Below are positions 33,101 to 41,500 of a stretch of 64,000 nucleotides of DNA, in pieces. Each line of letters starts with the position of its first letter. Position 1 is the first letter of the stretch. The notes under the pieces are model-generated. The model was given only the letters and a program-made list of their open reading frames with translations, was not told where the DNA came from and ran no database searches. Origin of the DNA: a virus; IMG/VR virus record IMGVR_UViG_3300008107_000056, positions 1 through 64,000 of that record; one strand, given 5' to 3'. Position numbers and translations under genes: made by a program.

Positions 33101-33371
33101 TTAATTCGCTTCCTTGGATAGCATTTCCGCCAGCATCCTTTTGGAAGGATGGTACGCCAAATCTATCTGTTAGATCTTTTTGGCTAGTTGCCAAATATAA
33201 ACTGTTTGCGTTGGCTAAAGTGGTGCCTGCGGCAACACCTGTTCCAGACGCATTTGTCTTATCCTGCGCTGTGGCAATCAAAACCAATGGAATTGTGCCA
33301 GGTGTCGCTGGATTATAAAAACTTTCATCAATGACGTTAACTTGTACGCCAGGTGATCCTAATTGTGCCAT
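30102..33371 (-). CDS. 18: tail sheath protein gp18, unusually long
   Basis: Forms the contractile sheath. The N-terminus (LGSPGVQVNVIDESFYNPATPGTIPL in part) and the C-terminus (RTIAVSDQRAFQWFAPAGTRR; KTGINSSLDRINVARLVSYLR; FLFEPNDKQTRSEIKNVCE) are typical. At 1089 residues it is much longer than T4 gp18 (659). The extra part (about 118-700) holds several modules of the type GxxWxxx...W with aromatic cores: YWFDTGRSRFGIFEW (136-150), NVWYKNTSGTWVKIG, SVWFKTTEFNLGAKWV, KLWYATYQ...RWKGL and DIWVDSSS...TWDAID. These are likely outward-facing domains on the sheath surface. Confidence 0.93.
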   Translation of the reverse strand: MAQLGSPGVQVNVIDESFYNPATPGTIPLVLIATAQDKTNASGTGVAAGTTLANANSLYLATSQKDLTDRFGVPSFQKDAGGNAIQGSELNEYGLFAAYSYLGASNSAYILRAGVDLGALSGTANIPVGDPTSGTYWFDTGRSRFGIFEWSATLQQFISKSPIVITSSSDTTAGAPKSTIGSLGDYAVVTVGTLATENNVWYKNTSGTWVKIGTSGETVFGANNPTILDWTSSWPAVSSKSFTNGEIDLGSATYGMTITVGSSVATVSFNGSQNAHPTVAEMVAEINDALDTASITSVGARVNGNKFEILANTNVAVVFGPGTDPETLLQVGATSASDDIGILAGSYRSPAVQFSDHTKLPFWTSTDATPRPNGSVWFKTTEFNLGAKWVVKNFNSDTRLFETKDAPVYSGTVEALFKMDPLNGGSGLAVGSLFVNANFEQNGIGSFKLMYRKNSGSTRAAVTVASNVTIVSATVGIAETVKNTSTLNVVSITTGTSLDSLRTAINNSALVNVTADYVDGQLVLTHAEGGEIYLDGATWGTLGFNNTLANVYTGPIGTTYELRISNWAPLASIGDGYFPQATQPTDAPADGKLWYATYQDQVDIMVHNGTRWKGLKQVYASAQVLVQATRPSNVGRNEGDIWVDSSSQDNYGRTIKRWNVTSQTWDAIDVTDHTSQYGIIFADARWATSGSATAPATIDALASSDFVDFDCPDPAAYPRGMLLWNTRRSGFNIKQYKRNYINTSERNTIFDEAMTSYFPDRWVSISGADLNQVSYFGRKAQRAYVVGQLKVAINTNQRILDEDNIFFNLIACPGYPELISDMVNLNSSRNGTALVVGDTPLRLESNASSLINYGTDYFNTGIDGEQGLHTNSDHLAVYYPSGLTTDLTGSNVVVPASHMMLRTIAVSDQRAFQWFAPAGTRRGGITNATSVGYLKDGSFIPVSLNQGVRDQMAQVKINPITNIPGAGLVAFGQYTKTGINSSLDRINVARLVSYLRRQLGIITKPFLFEPNDKQTRSEIKNVCESLMLDLVSLRGIYDFIVVCDETNNTPSVISNNQLYVDIAVEPVKAVEFIYIPLRLKNVGDIKSRQ

Positions 33372-33405
33372 GTCCTAATCTCCTTAATGGGATCCTTGTC
33401 CATAA

Positions 33406-33412
33406 TATTTAG
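33406..33412 (-). promoter_or_regulatory. late-type promoter (CTAAATA) for gp18
   Basis: CTAAATATT on the minus strand, 35 nt before the gp18 ATG. The leader contains an AAGGAG ribosome site. Confidence 0.6.
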
Positions 33413-33478
33413 TGATATTTTTAATATTTCACTGGTTATACCAAAGGAAAAAGGGCACGAAAAGGGCTAATTAATTAT

Positions 33479-33817
33479 ATGAATCGCCCGTTGTGTAAAA
33501 AATGTCGTAAAAATCTAGCCGCTATAAATTATCACAAGGAAGATAGGATATATTATAGAAGCATGTGTGATAGTTGTGCTCGTGGCACAACTGTACAAGA
33601 ACCTAGATGGGTACGTGCTGGTTATAAAAAGAAAAGTAAATGCGATAAATGCGGAGTTACCAGCACACAGTCAGTAATTTTTGATGTTTACCACGCAGAT
33701 GGTGATTTAAACAACTGCACACACAGTAATCTAAAAACAGTGTGTGCTAATTGTCAAAGAATTTTAGTTAAACAAGGACTTGGGTGGAAGCAAGGCGATC
33801 TTCTACCAGATTTTTAA
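33479..33817 (+). CDS. zinc-ribbon protein with HNH-like layout
   Basis: A 112-residue basic protein with many paired cysteines: LCKKC (6-9), MCDSC (30-33), KCDKCG (55-58) and VCANC (90-93). The last part (VYHADGDLNNCTHSNLKTVC) resembles the HNH nuclease layout of His, Asn and zinc-binding Cys pairs, as in phage HNH proteins, though the catalytic HH pair is only partly met. I recall similar proteins near gp18 in marine T4-like phages. It could be a nuclease or a nucleic-acid-binding protein. Its 3' end overlaps the convergent kinase gene by 50 bp. No clear promoter or ribosome site was seen. Confidence 0.65.
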   Translation: MNRPLCKKCRKNLAAINYHKEDRIYYRSMCDSCARGTTVQEPRWVRAGYKKKSKCDKCGVTSTQSVIFDVYHADGDLNNCTHSNLKTVCANCQRILVKQGLGWKQGDLLPDF

Positions 33818-34430
33818 CCTTTTCAAATAAATCGTCAATGCTGGTATTATTTTCTAGTACAGCGTCAAACTTAGTTCCAACCCATGCAGTTTCACTAGCA
33901 TGAATTCCAAATTTTTCTAGATTGTGTTTACTAATGGCCCATTTCATATTGCCATTTTCCCCTTGATTAGCGTTTAGAGCCCATTCATACCACTCAGGAA
34001 GTTCACCACGTTTGACCCATACAATGATTCCGCCTGCATCACGGATTGATTTAATTTCGTTAGGGAAACGGCAATCACTAATAACAATATCGTCAGTACT
34101 ATTGCGGAGTTTATTCTCTAAACTAGCAATCCAAATGTCATCATGAAAGCTTCTGCGGCATACTTCAGTGCCCCAATATTGTAGTACCCAGCGTGGTGTT
34201 AAGTTTGGCATACCCAAGCGTTCACTCCACCACGGGTCTACTTGTTCTCGCCATTCACGGGCTTGTTTAGTGCGTCCTTCTAGCATAGTTCTGTCCCAAC
34301 CAAAGACATGAGAAACTGCGTCTTTTAAACTGTTGGCAAAACTCTCTCTTCTAAAACCGTGAAAATTTGTAAGATAGTCAGCAATAGTATCTTTGCCTGA
34401 CCCAATGAATCCGCACACACCTATAATCAT
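33768..34430 (-). CDS. 1: deoxynucleoside monophosphate kinase (gp1-like)
   Basis: Phosphorylates dNMPs made from host DNA so they can be used for phage replication. The protein of 220 residues starts IIGVCGFIGSGKDTIADYL, with P-loop GFIGSGKDT (7-15), and shows the LID-like region (RTKQAREWREQVDPWW) and IVISDCRFPNEI, as in T4 gp1. I chose the ATG at 34430 because GGGGG lies 7 nt before it; a longer frame to 34442 is possible. It is an early gene among late ones, with its own sigma70-like promoter. Confidence 0.9.
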   Translation of the reverse strand: MIIGVCGFIGSGKDTIADYLTNFHGFRRESFANSLKDAVSHVFGWDRTMLEGRTKQAREWREQVDPWWSERLGMPNLTPRWVLQYWGTEVCRRSFHDDIWIASLENKLRNSTDDIVISDCRFPNEIKSIRDAGGIIVWVKRGELPEWYEWALNANQGENGNMKWAISKHNLEKFGIHASETAWVGTKFDAVLENNTSIDDLFEKVKNLVEDRLASTQVLV

Positions 34431-34452
34431 AGTATCCCCCAAGGTATACTAT

Positions 34453-34481
34453 ATTTTATGTTATTTGTGTTACAGAGTCAA
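34453..34481 (-). promoter_or_regulatory. early sigma70-like promoter for dNMP kinase
   Basis: On the minus strand TTGACT (34476-34481), a 17-nt spacer and TAAAAT (34453-34458). A leader of about 20 nt follows, with a GGGGG ribosome site and a small GTAT/ATAC hairpin. Confidence 0.75.
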
Positions 34482-34490
34482 GTCTTTTGA

Positions 34491-35279
34491 TTAACCGGTT
34501 ACCCAGGTATAACCGCCCCAACCTTGACCACCAACTCCTGAAGGATCACCTTTTTTCAGTTCTTCTTCAAGTTCTTTCATCCTTGTAAGACCTTCAGATT
34601 TAAGTGCGCCACCGTTTAGTTGTGTGCCACCCTGTGGACTGGCTATTTGTGCAAATTTTTCACGGGCTTCGCCTAGCATGACTTTGCATCCAGCTAGTGT
34701 ATATTCTTTAATCCATATACCTGCATAAGGGTCTTCTAAAAATGCAAAGTCTGGACGGTGATTATATACCCAAAGAAGTAGTCGTTCATTGCTTTGTGGG
34801 CGTTGTTGTATTGTCAGTTTACGTGTCTGTGGGTTGTAGGTAAAGTTAATGTAGCTACCAAACATTTTACCCACTAATTTTTGATATCCTGCAAACATGT
34901 AGTAAGTTGCTAAACCGCCCATATTTGAGCTTGTAAGCAAATATGTGTTGGTGTAGGCCAAATTGAATGGTTCAAACAACGTTCCACCATCCCCGCCCCC
35001 TGTTCTTGAACCAATGCTTCTACGGAAGATTTCACGCACCACTGTGATTTCTCTTGGTAGAATATATTCGTTCTGATTTTGTACCATATCTAAGAAACAA
35101 TAACTTTCTTCAACGGCATTACTGGCTCTTTGACGATAAATTGCCATGGCTTTTTCTAACGCTGTTTCGTAGTGTATTGGGTCTAACTCAACATCAATCA
35201 TGCCGTCGCCCAAGAAGGCTTTGACGTATGAGAATACTTTTTCTTTTTCGGTTTTTAGGGCGTCTAGTTGGTCACTCAT
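34491..35279 (-). CDS. 13: neck protein gp13
   Basis: Head completion/neck protein that joins head and tail with gp14. The 262-residue protein has the pattern of marine gp13: VELDPIHYETALEKAMAIYRQ, SYCFLDMVQNQNEYILPRE, IREIFRRS, a C-terminal LLLWVYNHRPDFAFLEDPYAGIWIKEY (in part) and FAQIASPQGGTQLNG. I chose the ATG at 35279 because TAAATA lies exactly 5 nt upstream; a frame open to 35357 would cover the divergent gp14 promoter. It lies divergent from gp14-gp15, unlike T4, where 13-14-15 are in one direction. Confidence 0.8.
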   Translation of the reverse strand: MSDQLDALKTEKEKVFSYVKAFLGDGMIDVELDPIHYETALEKAMAIYRQRASNAVEESYCFLDMVQNQNEYILPREITVVREIFRRSIGSRTGGGDGGTLFEPFNLAYTNTYLLTSSNMGGLATYYMFAGYQKLVGKMFGSYINFTYNPQTRKLTIQQRPQSNERLLLWVYNHRPDFAFLEDPYAGIWIKEYTLAGCKVMLGEAREKFAQIASPQGGTQLNGGALKSEGLTRMKELEEELKKGDPSGVGGQGWGGYTWVTG

Positions 35280-35284
35280 GCTTA

Positions 35285-35312
35285 TATTTACCTTATCATA
35301 TTCCAATAAATA
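35285..35312. promoter_or_regulatory. back-to-back late-type promoters between gp13 and gp14
   Basis: Minus-strand TAAATA (35285-35290) lies 5 nt before the gp13 ATG, and plus-strand AATAAATAC (core 35307-35312) lies 7 nt before the gp14 ATG. The whole gap is 40 bp with no ribosome site on either side. Confidence 0.68.
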
Positions 35313-35319
35313 CACTACT

Positions 35320-36654
35320 ATGCCAAGACTCAGTTTATACCGCCCAGAAAAAGCCAACGATTACACCTTTATTGATAGACTTGTTTTAGAACAGTTTATG
35401 GTAGGGGGAACGGATGTCTACATCCACAAATATTTAGGCCCAAAAGACCCATTAGAGGGACAATCTACCCCAGATCAGCCCACAAATACCCACGGTGTTT
35501 CTGAATTGGGTATACAAGATTTACTATTATTAGAAACTAGAGACAGGAGATACAGTGATGACATCTATGTCATGCGTTGTATCTACAATATGCAACAATT
35601 GGATTGGAGTCTAACGCAGTTTGGACTATTTTTAGCCAATGATACTATATTTGTTCACATACATTTAAACGATTGTGTAAAAAGAATAGGTAGAAAATTA
35701 ATGGCTGGCGACGTTTTGGAGTTGCCGCACCTAAAAGATCCTCATGCGCTTAATGAAGCCACTGTTGCCCTTAGAAGATTTTATGTTGTAGAAGATGTAT
35801 TAAGACCTACAGAAGGATTTAGTCAAACTTGGTACCCACATTTGATAAAAATCAAATGTAAACCACTGGTTGATAGTCAAGAATTTAAAGATATACTTGA
35901 CAAGCCTGCTGAAGATCCATTGAGTCCATATGCAAGTGATGATTCTACTACTGCGCTACGAGATTTAATTAGCAGTTATAATAGAAATATGGATATTAAT
36001 AATGCTGTTGTGGCGCAAGCAGAGCTTGATGCGCCTATGAGTGGTTACGATACTGATTCTTTATGGATGGTACCAGTTGATCCTAGTGGAAAAGTTATGC
36101 TAATAGATGCTAGCGGCGAACAAATAGATGCTAGTAAATTTTATATGACTAGTACCACTGACGAAGGAGTTATTAGATATCTAAATAAACTTTGGACTCC
36201 AGAATCTATTACTGAACCAGAATTTTTAATTAATCCTACTGAGTTAGAATTGCAAAATAAGGGTATACCAGTAATAGATACCAGCATTATTTTAAAGAGT
36301 CCTCGTCAAAATTACTATATTGGCTATTTGATTGGTGACAGTGTGCCTCCAAATGGATATCCTTTGAGTGGCATGGGCGCACAATTTCCTGATACAGCAG
36401 TTGATGGCACATTCTTTTTAAGAACTGACTTTTCACCAACAAGATTGTTTAGGTATAATGGTTCTAGTTGGCGTGTTTTTGAAGATAATGTGCGTATGAC
36501 ATTAAGCAACACCAATACACGTAAGACATTAAAAACAGGATTTATTAATAATACGAATCAAACTACCATTGGAGACAAGGTCATTGACGAAAGACAACCA
36601 ATTAGTAAACCTTTGGAAGTTGGAAAGAATTTAAAACCTGAGGCAGACAATTAA
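35320..36654 (+). CDS. 14: neck protein gp14
   Basis: Neck protein partnering gp13. Recognised by DYTFIDRLVLEQFMVGGTDVY, YIHKYLGP, GIQDLLLLETRDRRY, LTQFGLFLANDTIFVHI, GRKLMAGDVLELPHL and RRFYVVEDVLRPTEGF, the pattern of gp14 in marine T4-like phages. At 444 residues it is longer than T4 gp14 (256); the extra C-terminal half contains Asp/Ser-rich segments and a beta part (GTFFLRTDFSPTRLFRYNGSSW) like small fibre-binding domains. The start at 35320 is set by the late promoter. It overlaps gp15 by one base (TAATG). Confidence 0.85.
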   Translation: MPRLSLYRPEKANDYTFIDRLVLEQFMVGGTDVYIHKYLGPKDPLEGQSTPDQPTNTHGVSELGIQDLLLLETRDRRYSDDIYVMRCIYNMQQLDWSLTQFGLFLANDTIFVHIHLNDCVKRIGRKLMAGDVLELPHLKDPHALNEATVALRRFYVVEDVLRPTEGFSQTWYPHLIKIKCKPLVDSQEFKDILDKPAEDPLSPYASDDSTTALRDLISSYNRNMDINNAVVAQAELDAPMSGYDTDSLWMVPVDPSGKVMLIDASGEQIDASKFYMTSTTDEGVIRYLNKLWTPESITEPEFLINPTELELQNKGIPVIDTSIILKSPRQNYYIGYLIGDSVPPNGYPLSGMGAQFPDTAVDGTFFLRTDFSPTRLFRYNGSSWRVFEDNVRMTLSNTNTRKTLKTGFINNTNQTTIGDKVIDERQPISKPLEVGKNLKPEADN

Positions 36655-38045
36655 TGCAACATTATTATGACGGACAGATAAGAAGATATCTAACACAATT
36701 TATTAGAGCACTAAGTGGCTTTAGTTATAAGGATAGTCAAGGAAATTTGAAAGAAGTTCCTGTTAGATTTGGTACGGCTAACAAACAAGCCGCCGCAGTA
36801 CTACGACAAAACAGCGAAAACTTTTTAATGCAAGCACCTTTTATCAGTGTTTACATTAATAATCTTGAATTAAGTCGCGGACGTATGCAGGATCCTAATT
36901 TTGTCAGTAAAGTTCATGTAAGAGAAAGAGAGTGGGACGAAAATTTAGGCGAATATACAGCTAATAAGGGTGCTGACGTTACTATTGAACGTTTAATGCC
37001 TAATCCTTATCAATTAAGTTTAATAGCTGATATTTGGACCACAAATATTGATCAAAAATTACAAATTTTAGAGCAAATTATTGTATTATTCAACCCTGCT
37101 GTAGAATTACAGACAACTAGCAGTTATTTAGATTGGACCAGTTTAACTACATTGGAATTAATGGACATACAGTACACTAATCAAGTAGTTCCAAGCGGTG
37201 ATCAAGAATTAGAAATAGCAAGTTTGACTTTTAGCGCACCAATTTGGTTAAGTCCGCCAGCAAAAGTGAAACGCATGGGAGTTATTACTAGTATTATTGC
37301 TCGTGTGTTTGATGAAGAGGGAAATATTACAGATGATATCATTAATGGCACATTAATGAGCAGACAAGTTATTACTTTTGACAATTATGGCATACTAATA
37401 ACAGATAATAGTGGTCAAGGCCTGTATACTGCCAAATTATTAAGCAATAGTGAAAGCACTACCACTTCTTTTAATACTAAAACAACAAAAAATGGCGTTG
37501 ATATCAATTGGTTAGAGATTTTAGAGAAATATCCTGGCAAGTACGTGGCAAATTTAAGTAAAGTTCAGGTTATGAAGCCAGATGGCCGTTGGGCTCAAGC
37601 CAGTATTTCATTAAATCCTGATAACGAATCACTTTTAAATTTAAATTTTAAGACATTCGATGATAGTTGGCCCACTAATACTGTTATTGCTGGCAGAGGA
37701 ACCATAGATGCAATTATTGATCCTACTAAACCAACTAATAGGATTGCTACATCTGGTCTACGATACCTAATATTAGAAGATATTAACATCACAGATAGAA
37801 CTTATGGTCCTGAAAATGCGAGTCAGCCAGGTGTTGCTCAATGGGGCGACCTAATAGCTAATGCCAATGACATAATTGAATATAATGGCACTGAATGGAC
37901 AGTTATTTTCAATAGCCAGCAGACTAATACACTAACCTACATAACTAATGCTTATACTGGTGTGCAGTATAAGTGGGACAGCGCACAGTGGACTAAGAGT
38001 ATGGAAGGTGTTTATCCTGCAGGCAAATGGCAAATAGTTCTATAA
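36654..38045 (+). CDS. 15: tail completion/sheath stabiliser protein gp15
   Basis: Caps the tail tube and sheath and joins the tail to the neck. The N-terminal 230 residues match the family: YYDGQIRRYLTQFIRALSGF, VPVRFGT, FISVYINNLELSR, YQLSLIADIWTTNIDQKLQI and FSAPIWLSPPAKVK. The C-terminal 230 residues are not present in T4 gp15 (272 residues) and are beta-rich, with WSRA-like ends (VQYKWDSAQWTKSMEGVYPAGKW). It is coupled to gp14 by a TAATG overlap and overlaps the Nudix gene by 19 bp. Confidence 0.88.
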   Translation: MQHYYDGQIRRYLTQFIRALSGFSYKDSQGNLKEVPVRFGTANKQAAAVLRQNSENFLMQAPFISVYINNLELSRGRMQDPNFVSKVHVREREWDENLGEYTANKGADVTIERLMPNPYQLSLIADIWTTNIDQKLQILEQIIVLFNPAVELQTTSSYLDWTSLTTLELMDIQYTNQVVPSGDQELEIASLTFSAPIWLSPPAKVKRMGVITSIIARVFDEEGNITDDIINGTLMSRQVITFDNYGILITDNSGQGLYTAKLLSNSESTTTSFNTKTTKNGVDINWLEILEKYPGKYVANLSKVQVMKPDGRWAQASISLNPDNESLLNLNFKTFDDSWPTNTVIAGRGTIDAIIDPTKPTNRIATSGLRYLILEDINITDRTYGPENASQPGVAQWGDLIANANDIIEYNGTEWTVIFNSQQTNTLTYITNAYTGVQYKWDSAQWTKSMEGVYPAGKWQIVL

Positions 38046-38479
38046 ACAAACTAGTAGTATGTAGTGGTGCTTTATTTTATTCAAAAAGCACTAAAAGATT
38101 CTTATTCTTACAAAGAACCCAAGGTAAAACTGCTAAATCTTGGGGGATTGTTGGCGGAAAACAAGAAGATAAAGACAGTACTACATACGAAGCACTTAAA
38201 CGTGAAATTACTGAAGAAATAGGATTCTTACCAGAAATAAAGAAAACTATTCCTTTAGAATTGTTTGTTAGTAATGATGATAATTTTAATTACCATACAT
38301 ACCTGTTAATAGTAGAAGAAGAATTTATACCCAAATTAAACTATGAGCACAGTGGTTGGGCTTGGGCTACTATGGATCTTGCACCAAAGCCATTACATCA
38401 AGGTCTACGCAATACATTTACCAATAAAACAATTAGAACAAAATTAGAAACTGTATTTGACATCATAGATGTAATCTAA
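38027..38479 (+). CDS. Nudix hydrolase
   Basis: Hydrolyses nucleoside diphosphates linked to another group; the substrate is unknown. The 150 residues show the Nudix box as GGKQEDKDSTTYEALKREIT-EEIGF, with REITEEIGF intact but one residue more than usual between the GG and the RE motif and Asp in place of the first Glu. FLFLQRT and WGIVGG precede it, as in the family. It overlaps the end of gp15 and so is a late gene in this phage, followed by a strong terminator. It could act in nucleotide clean-up or RNA decapping. Confidence 0.88.
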   Translation: MANSSINKLVVCSGALFYSKSTKRFLFLQRTQGKTAKSWGIVGGKQEDKDSTTYEALKREITEEIGFLPEIKKTIPLELFVSNDDNFNYHTYLLIVEEEFIPKLNYEHSGWAWATMDLAPKPLHQGLRNTFTNKTIRTKLETVFDIIDVI

Positions 38480-38494
38480 TATTTTTACAGTCAC

Positions 38495-38521
38495 AAAAAA
38501 GCCCCATTTCTGGGGCTTTTT
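38495..38521. terminator. bidirectional intrinsic terminator
   Basis: Stem GCCCC/GGGGC (38501-38505 with 38512-38516), extended by A and T runs, with loop ATTTCT. It ends the gp14-gp15-Nudix unit on + and the giant structural gene on -. Confidence 0.85.
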
Positions 38522-38539
38522 GTTTGACAGCGTAATCTC

Positions 38540-41500
38540 TTACGCTTGGCTTTCTTTCCATGAAATACGTGCTGTAACTGTTGTTGCGGCACTTGTATCT
38601 GTTGGAACAATACAAACTGTAATAATGTCTGGACCGTTTGGATAGACATAATCACCGCCTAAGATACTGTTACCAATTTCAGCAATTTCACTTAGATCTG
38701 CTGTAACTGGGCTGTTAACGGCTGCACGGAATTCGTAAATTGTAACTCCGCCGTTTACTGTATCTGTAGTTTGACCAGTGTGTTTAATAACCTGTGTCAA
38801 TGATGGTGCACCATAGTTTGCAAAGTATGCCTGTTGTGATAACGCGGCATTTAGAATCAACTTAACGGAAGCAGGCTTGTTGTTGCTGTTACCAACAACT
38901 AGACCAACTTGTTGTAAGTTAATACTCATGCGGTTAATAATATCACGTTCACCTAAAGCACCAACTAAGCTGTTGTCTACACTTGGAGCTAGACGTAAAC
39001 TTAGAATTGGCACGTTTGTTCCAACTAGTGCTTGTGGAATACTGATTGTATCAGAACCACCAGAACCAGAAGCAACTGTGAACAAGTACGCTTTATCATC
39101 TTCAAACACACCGTCCATGATTACAGAAGCACCCCAGTGATATAAGCTAGGAGCGTAACTTGGTGCGTTACCGTTCTTAATTTCATATCTTGCTGGCAAG
39201 TTACCAGAACGTAAATAAGCCTCTGTTTCTTTGTTGTTGTGAATGAATTCATGTACGTACATTACTACTCCGTCAGTTCCTTTGAATCCAAAACGCACTT
39301 TACCTGCACCGTACCAACTGTAATCCATATAGGTCATCTGCATACGATTGATGTTTAGTACCATTCCACTTCTGCCAGTTCCGTCACACTTATCAAGACT
39401 CCACTCACTTTGTGGAATACGTAAGTCTTGTGTCAATGTTCCAACAACGTTATTACGTGTTGTTCCACGATAAGCAGGAGTTACTTGTATCTGTGTATCA
39501 CTAACAACTTTGTTAACTCTATAGCTCATACCACGAATAACAATGTTGTTACCAATTTCTAACTGTTTTGTAAAGTTAGTGTTGGTACCATTTACCACGT
39601 TACTCTTGTTAGTCACATTCAAGAAACCACCAAGTTGTTTGGTACTGTTACGACGAACACAGTGTAAACTCTTTCCGTCATATTCCCAGAACATACCGTT
39701 TTGGTCATCAAACATACCTGAACGTACTACAGCATCTTGCCATCCTGCCACAAACAAGTTAGGGAATCCACGTGGTGCTAGATCATAAGGAATTCCATTT
39801 GTAATGTATCTAAATGTAAAGTCATCAATGACGTTAGCAACTACGAAGTTTGGTCCACTTAACGGCTGTGTATATGGAGCACCACGTACAATGTTAGCAA
39901 TGATTGAAGCACTGTTAGTATCAATTGCTGTCTTTGCAGTTTGGAATTCTGCATCTGCCCATACTACGCTAGGTTCAGTACGTGTTGCTGGCAATAATGA
40001 CAATGCTTGTGTAACACTAGTTGCACCAACAACATCTGCTGTAATTTGAACTAAATCTTGTGCTTTAGTAATTTCTCCAGCATTTGCGTTTGAACCTGTA
40101 GTATCTTGTGTTAGCAAGTTACCTGTAGACTTAGTTACAGTAGTTCCAGCTAAAATTTGACCAATGATAGTCTTCAAACGACCATATGCGGCAACAGTTT
40201 GAACTCTGTGATCTGGACTAATTGTTGCTCCTTGATTTGAGAAACCATAGAAGAAGAATTTAGCCTGATCATAGGTTGCACTGTTTCCACCATATAGAAT
40301 GTCATAAACAATTGCGTTAATGGCATACTTAACGTCACGTTCGCACTTAGCAGTGTCGTGATTGTATAGTGGATAATTTTGTTCTACCCATTTCTCAACT
40401 TCACGTGCCATAAAGTCACGGTTATTAACTAAACGTGCCTTAGCTGCCAATTGACTTGAACTTGCGTTAGTTGGATCGTTGTAGCTTAATGCATCAGCGG
40501 CACTTCTACCGTTGTTGATGATATCTAATACTTCATTCCAGAACGTATTGCTACGTGTTGTTGCGGCTGCACTTGCACTAACCCCAGCCAAAGCCGCAGT
40601 AGCATTTCTTGCATTGGTAATGTTACGCTTAACTCCTTCAGAAATTTCTAAGCTGTTAACTTCAGCAATTCCTAAGAAAATAGAGTTATAGTTTGTACCT
40701 AACGCAACGTCAAATCCTGCTCCTAATAGTAGGTAACCTAAATCGCGTTCGCATTTTACTGCTTCGTATTCACTAGTAGATCCTACGTTTTCTACGATAA
40801 TTTTATTACCTGTAAGAAGTTTGTGTGGACGACGTGTTACAACTGTTGCGTATGTTGAACCGTCATGTGTAATTCGACTTACATCAATACTTGGACTAAA
40901 GTTTATACCTGTAGAGTATTGTAAGCCTTTACCAGACTGATAACGGAAATACTTACGTGTTTGACGTACAATACTTACGTTTGGTCCTCTACTTGCATTA
41001 ATTTCAACGCCACCATCAAACGGTCTGTGTACGTTCATACAATCTGGACGTACATACAACTGTGTTTCATTAATGATTGGTAGTGCTGTTAAAACACCGT
41101 CACGAATATTACCGTCAACTTGACCAGTGAAGAATGCTGTACCAGTAAATGATGTACCACTGGTAATATCACCAGTTGTATTGTAACGGATCCAACTTGA
41201 ACCTGCCGCAGTTGCCGCTACCAAATAATGGTTGAATCCTGAGCCAGTGTTAGTAATATCACGATGTACCGCCTTTAATGCGTTGGCTAGGTTGTCAGCT
41301 AAACGAATTGTGTCATCGTTAACACGGATAACATAATAAGTTGCACCGTCTGTTAAGTTACCAACAATTGTACCAGAGTTAGCTGGACCAATTGAGTAGT
41401 AAACTTTAGTACCAGTTTGTAATCCGTGCGCTGGCAATGTAATTTCATCAGTTGTTGCGTTGACAACTTGTGTAACTAAACCACTGACTGCCACTGTTGT

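Noticed and set aside
33479-33817. A firm HNH homing endonuclease call
   Set aside because: The zinc pairs fit but the catalytic His pair is not clear, so only an HNH-like layout is reported.
35200-35319. A longer N-terminus for gp14 from ATG 35200
   Set aside because: It would overlap gp13 and both late promoters; the family start RLSLYRPEKANDY is at 35320.
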